64,000 bases of DNA from Mesostigma viride (GCA_009746045.1 RPFO01000213.1:6274342-6338341), one strand, 5' to 3'. Counted from the stretch's first letter, positions 45,293-58,976 are shown. A program made the numbers and translations. Notes: generated by a model not told the origin, from the letters alone.

Positions 45293-46042
45293 TTCATTTG
45301 CAGATCGCGTTTTCCGCGTTTTCCGCGGCCTGGCACTGAACGCAAAGGTTTTCACCTTTGCGGAGTGTCTGATCAGAATATGGCTTTTCATACATTCTAA
45401 GCTGCTTCCTTAACAGCCCCATGTATCAAACCATATCGTGACTCGCCATTAAATGAAATGAAATGAAGTGAAATGAAATGATCGAAATGAAATGAAGTTG
45501 TAAAATGTCTCCGTTGGGAGGTCATGTAACACATATTGGGAGGGCCCACAATCAATCTACAATACCCATGCCAAATTTTATTACTTGAGGAGACGCCATT
45601 TCAACAAATACATGACAATTGATGCTCATTGTGAATGCGTTTCCACATGAAATCATTACCATTTCATGCCATTTGGTCAGTGGTGCGCTTTCCGCGTGCA
45701 CTTTTCATTACTAGATTGCTTAAATTTATTAAAATTTATTAACATTTATTAAAATTTATTCAAGTCGTGGTAAAATTGGCTGTTTTTGTCAAAGTGTCAT
45801 GCACTCGGAGGGTAAGCAAGTGAGACAAGTTGTAGATTATTTACAATTGCACAACCCTCTCCACGACCCCGCGAGTTCTATTTATAGAACGAATTATAAT
45901 TATTGCCAAAATTGTGCACAAGCCTGTGCACAACCCAACCAGTAATTCCCACTTGAACTTTGAATATTCAAGTTAATGCTCTGGAGACAGATGTACAGAT
46001 CGATCTTTACAAATGTACACGAGTTCAGATCAAGTAAGCTAT

Positions 46043-49000
46043 CTAACTATCTACTAACAGGCGTTTCTTTACAGGTGCCCGTCCGCTGGGCTTCTTTACA
46101 CCCCCCTCCCGCTCATCTGCGCCAGCCTTCCCTTTAGGTTTTCGTTTGCCCTGCCCTGCGGCTTGGTCTCCCCCCTTCTCTTGGAGTCGTGGGGAAGATC
46201 TGGTCGCTGGGGAAGATCTGGTCGCCGGGAAGTACCCCTTGTCCATCCACCACTCCAAATACGTTCCCTCAGGTGGCTTGAAACAGTTCCGCATCTCGTC
46301 TTGTTGTACCGGGAAAATTCTGTTGGGCATCGTCCCCTGCTTCCTATTAATCCAGATTCCCTTTTCGTCACACCCTTCTGCCCAAAATTTAATGTACCAC
46401 ACGCCCGTTTTAGTATCCACCTTTCGAACGACTCCATGCACCAGGAACGTGTCGACGTGGAAATCAGGCACCAGCTTCATTGGGTCTGAATTGAGTTTAT
46501 CCACCGAATCAGCAGCCCACGTGGGCTTCCACAACGTATCATGGTTTTTGTTTTTGTTCTTCCGATACTGGCAAAATTCACCACCGTGCTTGCACAATAC
46601 CGAAACCGGACATCCAACAGGCGAGCGGGGCACGGCCCGTTTCCCCCCCCCCCACCTTCCAGATTCTCCATCCAAGGCTGCCAACTTGGTGGTGGCACTT
46701 TCTTGTCTAGTGGCTTGGGCTGGGTTGCGGTAACTGTGACACGTGCATGTGGCGCTTCCTCCTCAGGTGGCGCTTCCTCCTCAGGTTCCGATTCTTCCGA
46801 TTCTTCCGAATCTTCCTCAAACCCTTTGGGTGGGCCGCCATGCGCGTCATCCTTTGGCGGCTCCTCTTCAGACTCGTCACCTGTGGGTGGGACAAGCAAT
46901 GACGAGCGGCGCAATTAGTTATCATTACATTCGCAAATCAAACTTGAGAATATGCAAACATCATAATTTAACTGACCATATTCACTCAGATTAACTTACC
47001 CTTTGACAGATGACTAGCCGTTGCTCTTGATCGAACGTGCCCGCCAGGCGAAAGGAGCTTTTTGCAGTAGTCGACGGCACGCCCCAACATCCCCCCCCCG
47101 ACGCCCCGAATTCCCCTTCGAGCCTCCCTCCCCTCCCCCCCCTCCCCCCTGAACCCGATGCGCCGGTCGACACGCCCCCCTCAACAGCCCCCGTCGACCC
47201 GCCCCCCTCTCCGCCCTTCGACCCGCCCCCTCTCCATCCTTTGACCCGCCCCCTCTCCGCCCTTCGACCCGCCCCCCTCTCCGCCCTTCGACCCGCCCCC
47301 CTCTCCGCCCTTCGACCCCCTCCCCTCTCCGCCCTTCCCCCCCCCCCATCTCCGTCCTTGGACCCCCCCCCTCTCCGCCCTTCGACCCGCCCCCCTCTCC
47401 GCCCTTCGAACCCCCCCCTCTCCGTCCTTCGACCCGCCCCCCTTATCACCACCCTCATTCCCGCCCCCTCATCACCGCCCTCCCCATCATCACCCCCCTG
47501 TGACCCGACATCCTCATCATCCCCCTCCGGGAGAACGCCGACATCATGAGGGTAGGGCGTCCCCATTGAGACGTCTTCGGCCGCGGGGGTCTCCTGGACA
47601 GCGCGCTTCCGCCGTTTCTTTTTGGTGGCACCGCCTGACTTCTCCAGCGGACGCTTCTGGGCTCCACCCGCAATTTCCTTGCCCGAACGGCCGTTGGGAT
47701 TGGAAAAATCCTCCGCTGGCCGCTTCCCAAATACCTTCAGAAGGACCTTAAACCCATCCACCTGCTCCTTTGACCCAATGAAGATCACGGGTGGGCTGAC
47801 GTCCTCGGCCCGTCCCCGAGACGTCAAATCGCCTAGTACATGCGACCATTCGTCTTTCACACCCTTGAAATCTCCACAATCCTCCGCCGCCTTCCAGTCC
47901 CGTTTCTCCACCCACGCACCCTTGTGACCCTTCAACAATTCCTTATCGTCCCACAGCTTGGCGTGGTGTCCCAAATTCAGCAACACTACCCCATTCTTGA
48001 TATCCGGCCGTTCCTCGGTTCCCTTCCCCTCCTTATTCCCCGAAACAAATTCGAACCCTTCCATTGCATTTTTTACCAGTTGAGCCAACCGTGTCGGCCC
48101 GTCGCCCGTCTCCCACGCGAAAGTCTTCATAGTGAACTCACAGATCGGCTCCCCCTCAGACCCGTAAACTTCCTTAGAAGTCCACGGGCCCTGCTGCTCG
48201 ATTTCGGATGCCAGCTCCTCCGACCCAAACTTCCGCGTGGGTTCCCGCTTCTCCCCCAACCTTTTTTGGCGACCCGACTGGACGTCCTCTGCCTCCGCAT
48301 GTTCGGCTTCGCCTTCCTCCGGCACAGCCCCCGTCACCGCCACAGCCCCCGCCACAGGCTGTACGGGTTGGGGCACCACAGCCTGCTCGGTTGGGGGTTC
48401 GGGCGCAGTCAGGATTGCCCATGTCGTTTCCTTCTTGGTCGTCAAATTCGTCCTCTCCAGCAGTGCAAGTGGGAAGGTGGAATCGTCCCTCCCAGTTGGC
48501 CTGATAGCCACCCTTATTCTCTTGGCAGCTACAGCGACCGTATCGGCCACCCTCTGAAGGGCGCTGTCGGATTCCGAAGGCTGCATCGGCAACCAGCCGA
48601 GCTCGCGTGCGTTGGGGTACTTCCCAGATTCAGACTTGTAGATCATGAAAAGGTGGACCATCACCTCCCAGAAGATCTTGGCCATGTATGTCAGGTCATA
48701 CAAGCACTGAGGAGGAACGTGTTTGGCCTTCACGGTTGCCATGATAGACGGCCATAATCGAAAGCGGGCTAAACTCCTCCACCCTTCCTGTTTGATCCCC
48801 CCCCCTTCCTCATAACCCTTCCCTCCCCGTCCAGCTTGTCCGCGGCCACGATGTCCAGAAACTCTGCAAGCTCCTTGGCCAGCTTGTCCTCAATCGGTAT
48901 TCCACATCTACTCCCGTCCGACGTGATCGTTTCATCCTTCACAGCCGAGATGAAGTCGTAGACTTGGGTTTTCTCCGATTCGGACAAACCACCCTCGTTC

Positions 49001-52000
49001 AAACGCCCTCCAACCCGCTCCTCACCACCCTCCTCCCCCTCCCCTTCCTTCCTTGCCTTCTCAGTGCTGCTTGAAACTCCATGAATCAAATTCCATATTT
49101 CTTTCTGGTCCTGCAGGGGCACCTCCGGCTTATTCCAGGATTCCTCCATGTGCGTCTTGAAATAGTTGTGCACTTCCAGCAGCGCCGTCCCCCTCGACTT
49201 TTTGGAAACGGCCTCGTCTTCTGCATTCAGCCCCCCTCCGATCAGGGCAACCCTCCGGTGCGCCTCTCTCCCCTGCATGCATGAGTCACAATGTTTGAAA
49301 CAAAAAAACTGTCATACAACACACGACCTGACATTTTGTCCCCTCACTTTGGAAGATCGGCCGTTCCCGAACAAAAATCAAACCCTAATTTCAAGGTCCA
49401 ACGGCCGTTGGCGAATGAAAAATGACACCCTAATTTCCAGCCTCCAACGGCCGTTGGCGCAAGAAAAATCACACCATATTTTCCAGGTTCCAACGGCCGT
49501 TGGCGAATGAAAAATGACACCCTAATTTCCAGACTCCAACGGCCGTTGGCGCAAGAAAAATGACACCCTAATTTCCAGACTCCAACGGCCGTTGGCGCAA
49601 GAAAAATATCACCCAAATTTCCAGGTTCTTACGGCCGTTGGCGCGAGAAAAATCACACCCTAATTTCCAGGTTCCAACGGCCGTTGGCGAATGAAAATGA
49701 CACCCTAATTTCCAGGTTCCAACGGCCGTTGGCGCGAGAAAAATCACGCCCTAATTTCCAGGTTCCAACGGCCGTTGGCGCAAGAAAAATATCACCCAAA
49801 TTTCCAGGTTCCAACGGCCGTTGGCGCAAGAAAAATCACACCCTATTTTCCAGGTTCCAACGGCCGTTGGCGAAGAAAAATGACACCCTAATTTCAAGAC
49901 TCCAACGGCCGTTGGCGCAAGAAAAATGACACCCTAATTTCCAGACTCCAACGGCCGTTGGCGCAAGAAAAATATCACCCAAATTTCCAGGTTCCAACGG
50001 CCGTTGGCGCAAGAAAAATCACACACTAATTTCCAGGTTCCAACGGCCGTCGGCGAACAAAAACCACATCTAGTGCCTAAAACGTTCCCACACCCGATCC
50101 GTTATATTTACCTTTGGCGTCCGCATGTCCTTCATGGGCGGGATCAGTGCTTCCCCCTCCACCTCCCAGCCCTTGAGCACGTCCAGATTGGTGTACATGA
50201 ACTTGTCCGCGTCCCTCACCAACCCCTTCCACAAATCAAACGCCTGCTCGATTGTCTCCACGTACTTGCCCTTTTGTTTACCCGCAATCTCGCCAGCTAT
50301 CGCAGTCCTCACTTGCTCGTCTGAGCCCTCAAAAATCACGGACTTCAACATCTGCGTGTAGTGGTTGCCGTCCAGCACGGCAAACTGCGCAAACACGAAA
50401 GGCTTGTCGTACGCGAGCATGTAGCCCAACGCGGTGTTCGTGAGCTCAAGTACTGCCTCACGGTCAGATGCATCTGACCACTCGGACGGATTCAAGTCCA
50501 TGGTGATCAAATCCTGCGAGCACGCGGCCGCCATATCCTTCTTGGAGTGCGTCCGGAGAATGGCCCTCCCTTCCTCGGCCGTTGGCGAACGAAAGTATCC
50601 GAACCTCTGCACGGCACGGTCACTGTCCTCCCCCGTCAGTTTTTTAATTTTGTCAGAAAACCCTGGATTCTCTTCCAGCCAGGCATTGTAAGAATCGGGC
50701 TCCTGGTCTGCCAGCACCTGCCACGCAAACCGGAAGATCAGCACGGCACATTTTGCCTTCGTCAGACTTGTGCCGGCCCCCACGAACCACGGCGCGAGCC
50801 CCTTACAATTCCGCACCGTCACCGTCCGATGCCTCATTAGTTCCGGGAGTTGGCACAAGTTGTTCGTAAAGACCCGTACTTGAGTCGCAATCGCGGACCC
50901 CCCCACGAGGTCGACATCGTCTGGCACTAGACGAAACTTCTGCCGCAGATGAAACGCCGCCTGTATGCTGTCAGTTAGGTTCTTGTCGTGCACATGAGAG
51001 GATGGCGCTGGCTCCCAGGAGTCCAAAATGCTGAGCTTCGCATTTCCAGCACGTGTCGTCAGCAGCCCCTTCCTCTCAAAGCTCCTCACAACCCCCGACC
51101 AAAAGTCCCCCTGACCTCGTTGGCACCAGTCCTCGAAAAATGTTGTGACCTCCTCTTCCGCCGCCGCATGATCAACCTTGTGGCCCAACCTCATCTGTTC
51201 TTCGTTCGTTCTCTGCCTTGATGGACGCCCCTGATCACATGCAAAAAACAAAGAGATAGCCGGAAGGTCAGTACTTTGTTCCAATGGCCATTGGCGCGAG
51301 AAAAATCACACCCTAATTTGCAGGTTCCAACGGCCGTTGGCGCGAGAAAAATCACGCCCTAATTTCCAGGTTCCAACGGCCGTTGGCGCGAGAAAAATCA
51401 CACCCTAATTTCCAGGTTCTTACGGCCGTTGGCGCGAGAAAAATCACACCCTAATTTCCAGGTTCCAACGGCCGTTGGCGAATGAAAATGACACCATAAT
51501 TTCCAGGTTCCAACGGCCGTTGGCGCGAGAAAAATCACGCCCTAATTTCCAGGTTCCAACGGCCGTTGGCGCGAGAAAAATCACACCCTAATTTCCAGGT
51601 TCTTACGGCCGTTGGCGCGAGAAAAATCACACCCTAATTTCCAGGTTCCAACGGCCATTGGCGAATGAAAATGACACCCTAATTTCCAGGTTCCAACGGC
51701 CGTTGGCGAATGAAAATGACACCCTAACTTCCAGGTTCCAACGGCCGTTGGCGCGAGAAAAATCACACCCTAATTTCCAGGTTCCAACGGCCGTTGGCGC
51801 GAGAAAAATCACATCCTAATTTCCAGGTTCCAACGGCCGTTGGCGCAAGAAAACCAAGCAACAAAAGGACAAGGACAAGGATCCAGACAAGGCCAAGGCC
51901 AAGGCCAAGGCCAAGGCCAAGGCCAAGGCCAAGGCCAAGGACAAGGACAAGGACAAGGACAAGGACAAGGCCAAGGCCAAGGCCAAGGACAAGGACAAGG

Positions 52001-55000
52001 ACAAGGACAAGGACAAGGACAAGGACAAGGACAAGGACAAGGACAAGGACAAGGACAAGGACAAGGACAAGGACAAGGACAAGGACAAGGCCAAGGCCAA
52101 GGCCAAGGCCAAGGCCAAGGACAAGGACAAGGACAAGGACAAGGACCCGGACAAGGACCCGGACAAGGACCCAGACAAGGCCAAGGCCAAGGACAAGGCC
52201 AAGGACAAGGACAAGGACAAGGACAAGGCCAAGGACAAGGACAAGGACAAGGACAAGGACAAGGCCAAGGCCAAGGACAAGGACAAGGCCAAGGCCAAGG
52301 ACAAGGTGCTGGCACAAGGACAAGGACAAGGTGCTGGCACAAGGACAAGAACAAGGACAAGGACAAGGACAAGCACAAGCACCACGACAAGGCCAAGGCC
52401 AGGGACAAGGACAAGGACAAGGACAAGGACAAGGACAAGGACAAGGACAAGGACAAGGACAAGGACAAGGACAAGGACAAGGACAAGGACAAGGACAAGG
52501 ACAAGGACAAGGACAAGGACAAGGACAAGGACAAGGACAAGGACAAGGACAAGGACAAGGACAAGGACAAGGACAAGGACAAGGACAAGGACAAGGACAA
52601 GGACAAGAACAAGGACAAGGACAAGGACAAGGACAAGGACAAGGACAAGGACAAGGACAAGGACAAGGACAAGGACAAGGACAAGCACAAGAACAAGAAC
52701 AAGAACAAGAACAAGAACAAGAACAAGAACAAGAACAAGAACAAGAACAAGAACAAGAACAAGAACAAGCACAAGGACAAGGACAAGGACAAGGACAAGG
52801 ACAAGGACAAGGACAAGGACAAGGACAAGGACAAGGACAAGGACAAGGACAAGGACAAGGACAAGGACAAGGACAAGGACAAGGACAAGGACAAGGACAA
52901 GGACAAGGACAAGGACAAGGACAAGGACAAGGACAAGGACAAGGACAAGGACAAGGACAAGGACAAGGACAAGGACAAGGACAAGGACAAGGACAAGGAC
53001 AAGGACAAGGACAAGGACAAGGACAAGGACAAGGAAAAGGACAAGGACAAGGACAAGGACAAGGACAAGGACAAGGACAAGGACAAGGACAAGGACAAGG
53101 ACAAGGACAAGGACAAGGACAAGGACAAGGACAAGGACAAGGACAAGGACAAGGACAAGGACAAGGACAAGGACAAGGACAAGGCCAAGGCCAAGGACAA
53201 GGCCAAGGCCAAGGACAAGGACAAGGACAAGGACAAGGACAAGGACAAGGACAAGGACAAGGACAAGGACAAGGACAAGGACAAGGACAAGGACAAGGAC
53301 AAGGACAAGGACAAGGACAAGGACAAGGAGCAGGAAAAGGAGCGGGACAAGGAGCAGGACAAGGAGCAGGACAAGGAGCAGGACAAGGACAAGGAGCAAG
53401 ACAAGGACAAGGACAAGGCCAAGGCCAAGGCCAAGGCCAAGGCCAAGGCCAAGGCCAAGGCCAAGGCCAAGGCCAAGGCCAAGGCCAAGGCCAAGGCCAA
53501 GGCCAAGGCCAAGGCCAAGGCCAAGGCCAAGGCCAAGGCCAAGGCCAAGGACATGGAGAAGGACAAGGACAAGGAGCAGGACAAGGAGCAGGACAAGGAG
53601 CAGGACAAGGAGCAGGACAAGGAGCAGGACAAGGACAAGGACAAGGACAAGGTGCTGGCACAAGGACAAGAACAAGGCCAAGGCCAAGGACAAGGACAAG
53701 GACAAGGACAAGGACAAGGACAAGGACAAGGACAAGGACAAGGACAAGGACAAGGACAAGGCCAAGGCCAAGGCCAAGGACAAGGACAAGGACAAGGACA
53801 AGGACAAGGACAAGGACAAGGACCCGGACAAGGACCCGGACAAGGACCCAGACAAGGCCAAGGCCAAGGACAAGGCCAAGGACAAGGACAAGGACAAGGA
53901 CAAGGCCAAGGACAAGGACAAGGACAAGGACAAGGACAAGGCCAAGGCCAAGGACAAGGACAAGGACAAGGCCAAGGCCAAGGACAAGGTGCTGGCACAA
54001 GGACAAGGACAAGGTGCTGGCACAAGGACAAGAACAAGGACAAGGACAAGGACAAGCACAAGCACCACGACAAGGCCAAGGCCAGGGACAAGGACAAGGA
54101 CAAGGCCAAGGCCAAGGCCAAGGCCAAGGCCAAGGCCAAGGCCAAGGCCAAGGCCAAGGCCAAGGCCAAGGACAAGGACATGGAGAAGGACAAGGACAAG
54201 GAGCAGGACAAGGAGCAGGACAAGGAGCAGGACAAGGAGCAGGACAAGGAGCAGGACAAGGACAAGGACAAGGACAAGGTGCTGGCACAAGGACAAGAAC
54301 AAGGCCAAGGCCAAGGACAAGGACAAGGACAAGGACAAGGACAAGGACAAGGACAAGGACAAGGACAAGGACAAGGACAAGGACAAGGACAAGGACAAGG
54401 ACAAGGACAAGGACAAGGACAAGGACAAGGACAAGGACAAGGACAAGGACAAGGACAAGGACAAGGACAAGGACAAGCACAAGAACAAGAACAAGAACAA
54501 GAACAAGAACAAGAACAAGAACAAGAACAAGAACAAGAACAAGAACAAGAACAAGAACAAGCACAAGGCCAAGGCCAAGGCCAAGGCCAAGGCCAAGGCC
54601 AAGGCCAAGGCCAAGGCCAAGGCCAAGGCCAAGGCCAAGGCCAAGGCCAAGGACAAGGACATGGAGAAGGACAAGGACAAGGAGCAGGACAAGGAGCAGG
54701 ACAAGGAGCAGGACAAGGAGCAGGACAAGGAGCAGGACAAGGACAAGGACAAGGACAAGGTGCTGGCACAAGGACAAGAACAAGGCCAAGGCCAAGGCCA
54801 AGGACAAGGACAAGGACAAGGACAAGGACAAGGACAAGGACAAGGACAAGGACAAGGACAAGGACAAGGACAAGGCCAAGGCCAAGGCCAAGGACAAGGA
54901 CAAGGACAAGGACAAGGACAAGGACAAGGACAAGGACAAGGACAAGGACAAGGCCAAGGCCAAGGCCAAGGCCAAGGACAAGGACAAGGACAAGGACAAG

Positions 55001-57160
55001 GACAAGGACAAGGACCCGGACAAGGACCCGGACAAGGACCCAGACAAGGCCAAGGCCAAGGACAAGGCCAAGGACAAGGACAAGGACAAGGACAAGGCCA
55101 AGGACAAGGACAAGGACAAGGACAAGGACAAGGACAAGGCCAAGGCCAAGGCCAAGGACAAGGCCAAGGCCAAGGACAAGGTGCTGGCACAAGGACAAGG
55201 ACAAGGTGCTGGCACAAGGACAAGAACAAGGACAAGGACAAGGACAAGCACAAGCACCACGACAAGGCCAAGGCCAGGGACAAGGACAAGGACAAGGACA
55301 AGGACAAGGACAAGGACAAGGACAAGGACAAGGACAAGGACAAGGACAAGGACAAGGACAAGGACAAGGACAAGGCCAAGGACAAGGTGCTGGCACAAGG
55401 ACAAGAACAAGGACAAGGACAAGGACAAGCACAAGCACCAGGACAAGGCCAAGGCCAGGGACAAGGACAAGGACAAGGACAAGGACAAGGACAAGGACAA
55501 GGACAAGGACAAGGACAAGGACAAGGACAAGGAGCAGGACAAGGAGCAGGACAAGGAGCAGGACAAGGAGCAGGACAAGGAGCAGGACAAGGAGCAGGAC
55601 AAGGAGCAGGACAAGGACAAGGACAAGGACAAGGACAAGGACCCGGACAAGGACCCGGACAAGGACCCAGACAAGGCCAAGGCCAAGGCCAAGGCCAAGG
55701 CCAAGGCCAAGGACAAGGACAAGGCCAAGGCCAAGGACAAGGACAAGGCCAAGGCCAAGGACAAGGCCAAGGCCAAGGCCAAGGACAAGGTGCTGGCACA
55801 AGGACAAGAACAAGGACAAGGACAAGGACAAGCACAAGCACCAGGACAAGGCCAAGGCCAGGGACAAGGACAAGGACAAGGACAAGGACAAGGACAAGGA
55901 CAAGGACAAGGACAAGGACAAGGACAAGGACAAGGACAAGGACAAGGACAAGGACAAGGACAAGGACAAGGACAAGGACAAGGACAAGGACAAGGACAAG
56001 GACAAGGACCCGGACAAGGACCCGGACAAGGACAAGGACCCGGACAAGGACAAGGACAAGGCCAAGGCCAAGGCCAAGGACAAGGCCAAGGACAAGGACA
56101 AGGACAAGGACAAGGACAAGGACAAGGACAAGGACAAGGACAAGGACAAGGCCAAGGCCAAGGCCAAGGACAAGGACAAGGACAAGGACAAGGACAAGGA
56201 CCCGGACAAGGACCCGGACAAGGACAAGGCCAAGGACAAGGTGCTGGCACAAGGACAAGAATAAGGACAAGGACAAGGACAAGCACAAGCACCAGGACAA
56301 GGCCAAGGCCAGGGACAAGGACAAGGACAAGGACAAGGACAAGGACAAGGACAAGGACAAGGACAAGGACCCGGACAAGGACCCGGACAAGGACCCAGAC
56401 AAGGCCAAGGCCAAGGCCAAGGACAAGGACAAGGACAAGGACAAGGCCAAGGACAAGGACAAGGACAAGGACAAGGACAAGGACAAGGCCAAGGACAAGG
56501 ACAAGGACAAGGCCAAGGACAAGGTGCTGGCACAAGGACAAGAACAAGGACAAGGACAAGGACAAGCACAAGCACCAGGACAAGGCCAAGGTCAGGGACA
56601 AGGACAAGGACAAGGACAAGGACAAGGACAAGGACAAGGACAAGGACAAGGACAAGGACAAGGACAAGGACAAGGACAAGGACAAGGACAAGGACAAGGC
56701 CAAGGCCAAGGACAAGGTGCTGGCACAAGGACAAGAATAAGGACAAGGACAAGGACAAGCACAAGCACCAGGACAAGGCCAAGGCCAGGGACAAGGACAA
56801 GGACAAGGACAAGGACAAGGACAAGGACAAGGACCCCGACAAGATGGCGCAAGAAAATCACATGTGCGTAACACCTACCCGGACAAGGGCTTTTCCAGCT
56901 GCTGCCGTCGCGGCATCGGAACCCGATGACCCAGAAGCCGCCGATTTCCTCCGCTCCTTCGCCGACTTTGCTGCATGAACGCCGCGCGCCGCTTGCCCCG
57001 ACGATGGTGCGGGGGGAGGGGGCATTTGCTGTGCTGCCGCTGCAGCTTCCGACGGCGCGGAAGGGCCGGCGGCCGCAGGGGGCAACACCGGTGGCGGCGG
57101 AGAGCCCGGCGGCGGGGGCGCCGGCGGAGGGGAAGGCGGGTGGTTGTGCGTACAAGCTCG
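46043..57160 (-). CDS. Unidentified large multi-exon gene
   Basis: Exons proposed: 56879-57160, 50112-51230, 46997-49272, 46043-46903; an upstream exon may exist near 57.7 kb. The first is Pro/Ala-rich and ends KSAKERRKSAASG..KALVR. The second (373 codons, phase 0 at both ends) is globular, e.g. EEVTTFFEDWCQRGQGDFW and LTNTALGYMLAYDKPFVFAQ. The third has a globular part (CLYDLTYMAKIFWEVMVHLF; PPVIFIGSKEQVDGFKVLLK), a basic KKKRRKR tract and a Gly/Arg-rich tail. The last is acidic, then CPVSVLCKHGGEFCQY and WYIKFWAEGCDEKGIWINRK, with a basic end. Two homopolymers (48,797-48,805 and 46,643-46,653) each need one extra base to hold the frame. No family recognised. A nuclear role is only a guess from the basic tracts. 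Confidence 0.6.
47040..47470 (-). repeat. Degenerate Gly/Arg-coding repeat within the unidentified gene
   Basis: Units of about 20-21 bases (CGCCCCCCTCTCCGCCCTTC-like on the plus strand) encode RRAERG/RVEGRRGG-type sequence. The many C runs make the true frame at this exon's 3' end uncertain. Confidence 0.75.
49386..50062 (-). repeat. 46-bp palindromic tandem repeat, array 1 (15 units), intron 2
   Basis: Core CCAACGGCCGTTGG is a perfect 14-base palindrome. It recurs about every 46 bases with GCGCAAGAAAAATCACACCC and TAATTTCCAGGTT. On the gene's sense strand each unit begins GTGTGATTTTT and ends GGAAATTAG, i.e. GT...AG. The array fills most of the intron between 49,273 and 50,111. Confidence 0.95.
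51273..51855 (-). repeat. 46-bp palindromic tandem repeat, array 2 (13 units), intron 1
   Basis: Same unit as array 1, starting 43 bases beyond the exon at 50,112-51,230, so this exon is bracketed by the same array on both sides. The last unit is broken at 51,855 by the hexamer satellite. Confidence 0.95.
51856..56845. repeat. 5-kb AAGGAC/AAGGCC hexamer satellite with higher-order structure
   Basis: About 830 hexamers, mainly GGACAA, with GGCCAA, GAACAA, GGAGCA and GGACCC variants in blocks. The punctuating phrase GGTGCTGGCACAAGGACAAG occurs about 14 times, and blocks with GGACATGGAGAAGGACAAGG three times (53,549, 54,175, 54,655), showing duplication of multi-hundred-base units. All six frames are stop-free for more than 1,400 codons. 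Confidence 0.97.
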
Positions 57161-57595
57161 CTGTGACACGCAGACGACAAAGAAGAAATCCGCCGAATAT
57201 GTTAGCAAGCGGTGCGGTGCAGCACACACATCTGACAAAGCTAATAGGTCAACCCTTAAAATCGTGTCCAACTGCCCGCTATAAAAACCGGGCAATTGTC
57301 ACTTTCCATGATAATGTCCACAAACCAACCTAATAGTTAGTTATGGTCCATTATAGGACACAAGCACACACATATATTCACCACCTTGGGGGTCATGTCA
57401 TTGGTCATATTGCAATGTCATATGGGTGCCAAATATAGCACCCCCTGACAGAAAGGAAGCTAGTAAAGGGCTCATGAACACCAAGGTTGCATGTGGAGGA
57501 GCAGGGACCCAGCTGCAAGCTCTAACAATAAATGCCCACTACAAATATCGGACAGTTTGGTTGGTGACACCTGCTAGCATTACAAAGCTAAATTC
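57161..57595. other. Stretch with no recognised feature
   Basis: Non-coding by eye, upstream of the first proposed exon of the large unidentified gene. It may be intron or promoter. Confidence 0.45.
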
Positions 57596-57689
57596 TCATC
57601 CCGTAGCAACAAAAATGTAATGTCCGCTGTAAATATCACTCAAAACGGCTAAAGGGTTAAAACGAAGTTGTAGTTGTTTTGCGGCATCA

Positions 57690-57811
57690 AGTTTCAAAGT
57701 ACGTACTGAGATACCCTTCGCGTTCAAGCTTGGCATCAAGTAGGATACGATCCTGGAACCAGTAAGGGGGCTTCGCTTGCTGCGGCAGATGTAACGATCC
57801 ATTGTGATCTG
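57690..57811 (-). CDS. Possible exon of unknown gene
   Basis: A good acceptor (TTTTGCGCGCAG) precedes 57,811. One frame reads LPQQAKPPYWFQDRILLDAK and then LEREGYLSTYFET before a stop; another is open further and has a donor-like GTACGT near 57,705. The first looks more protein-like. It could be the end of a separate gene or an upstream exon of the large unidentified gene. Confidence 0.3.
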
Positions 57812-58150
57812 CGCGCAAAACATACACAAACGAACAACCCTCATAGGTTGAGCAATCCACAAAATCATGCCATTACTGTAACAACATGGGCAAAGCATAC
57901 ACAAACGAACAACCATCATAGATTGAGCTAGCAATCCACAACATTATGCCATTACTGTAACAACATGGGCAAAGCATACACAAACGAACAACCATCATAG
58001 ATTGAGCTAGCAATCCACAACATCATGCCATTACTGTAACAACATGGGCAAAGCATACACAAACGAACAACCATCATAGATAGAGCAATCCACAACATCA
58101 TGCCATTAATGTAATAACATGGGCAAAACATACACAAACAAATAGCCATG
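57812..58150 (-). repeat. 75-79-bp tandem repeat, about 4.5 units
   Basis: CATGGGCAAAGCATACACAA recurs at 57,886, 57,965, 58,044 and (diverged) 58,119. The proximal partial unit runs into the splice acceptor at 57,812, so the repeat again abuts a splice site. Confidence 0.9.
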
Positions 58151-58305
58151 ATAGGGCATTAAGAGAATAGCCATGATTGGGGCAATAAGAGAATTTTTTT
58201 GTTCAATTCAATGATCACAATTTATGCACACAGTCGATGCATTCATAAATGAGGCAGGTTCTTCCGAAAATTGGCTCCGTCGTAGAGTGTCAACGGCCAA
58301 CTTGC

Positions 58306-58741
<436 letters not shown>

Positions 58742-58976
58742 ACCAAGGTTGAGACTTACATGCATGGGACAAGAAAAACCTCGTTGCAAGGGTTGAAACA
58801 ATAACGAAATTGTATGACCACAGACACATAAAATGTAAGGCTTGCTCAGTATTATTATTTACCCATCAATCAATTTTAAAGGCAAGGAAATGTTGAAATA
58901 CGGACGACCGTCCCAAGTTCGCCAGCATTAACAAAAGCATTTCTGTGACAAGAACAGTGGGCGACCATTCCCATTA

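Larger units (their letters stand above)
44501..46042. other. Intergenic region with short repeats
   Basis: Three copies of a motif like CTCCGTTGGGAGGTCATGTA occur near 44,948 (inverted), 45,045 and 45,508. There is also a TTAA run (44,997-45,038), an AAATG-rich run (45,450-45,500) and repeated AAAATTTATT (45,720-45,765). No protein gene supported. Confidence 0.6.

Noticed and set aside
49386-51855. CRISPR-like regularly spaced palindromic repeats
   Set aside because: The whole 46-bp unit is conserved, with no unique spacers; eukaryotic intronic context and no cas genes.
51763-56874. Stop-free frames of about 1,500-1,700 codons on both strands (KDKDK, GQGQGQ, RTRTRT, LVLVLV, CPCPCP, LSLSLS types)
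   Set aside because: A stop-free hexamer repeat is open in all six frames by construction. There is no independent coding evidence, and it lies in an intron.
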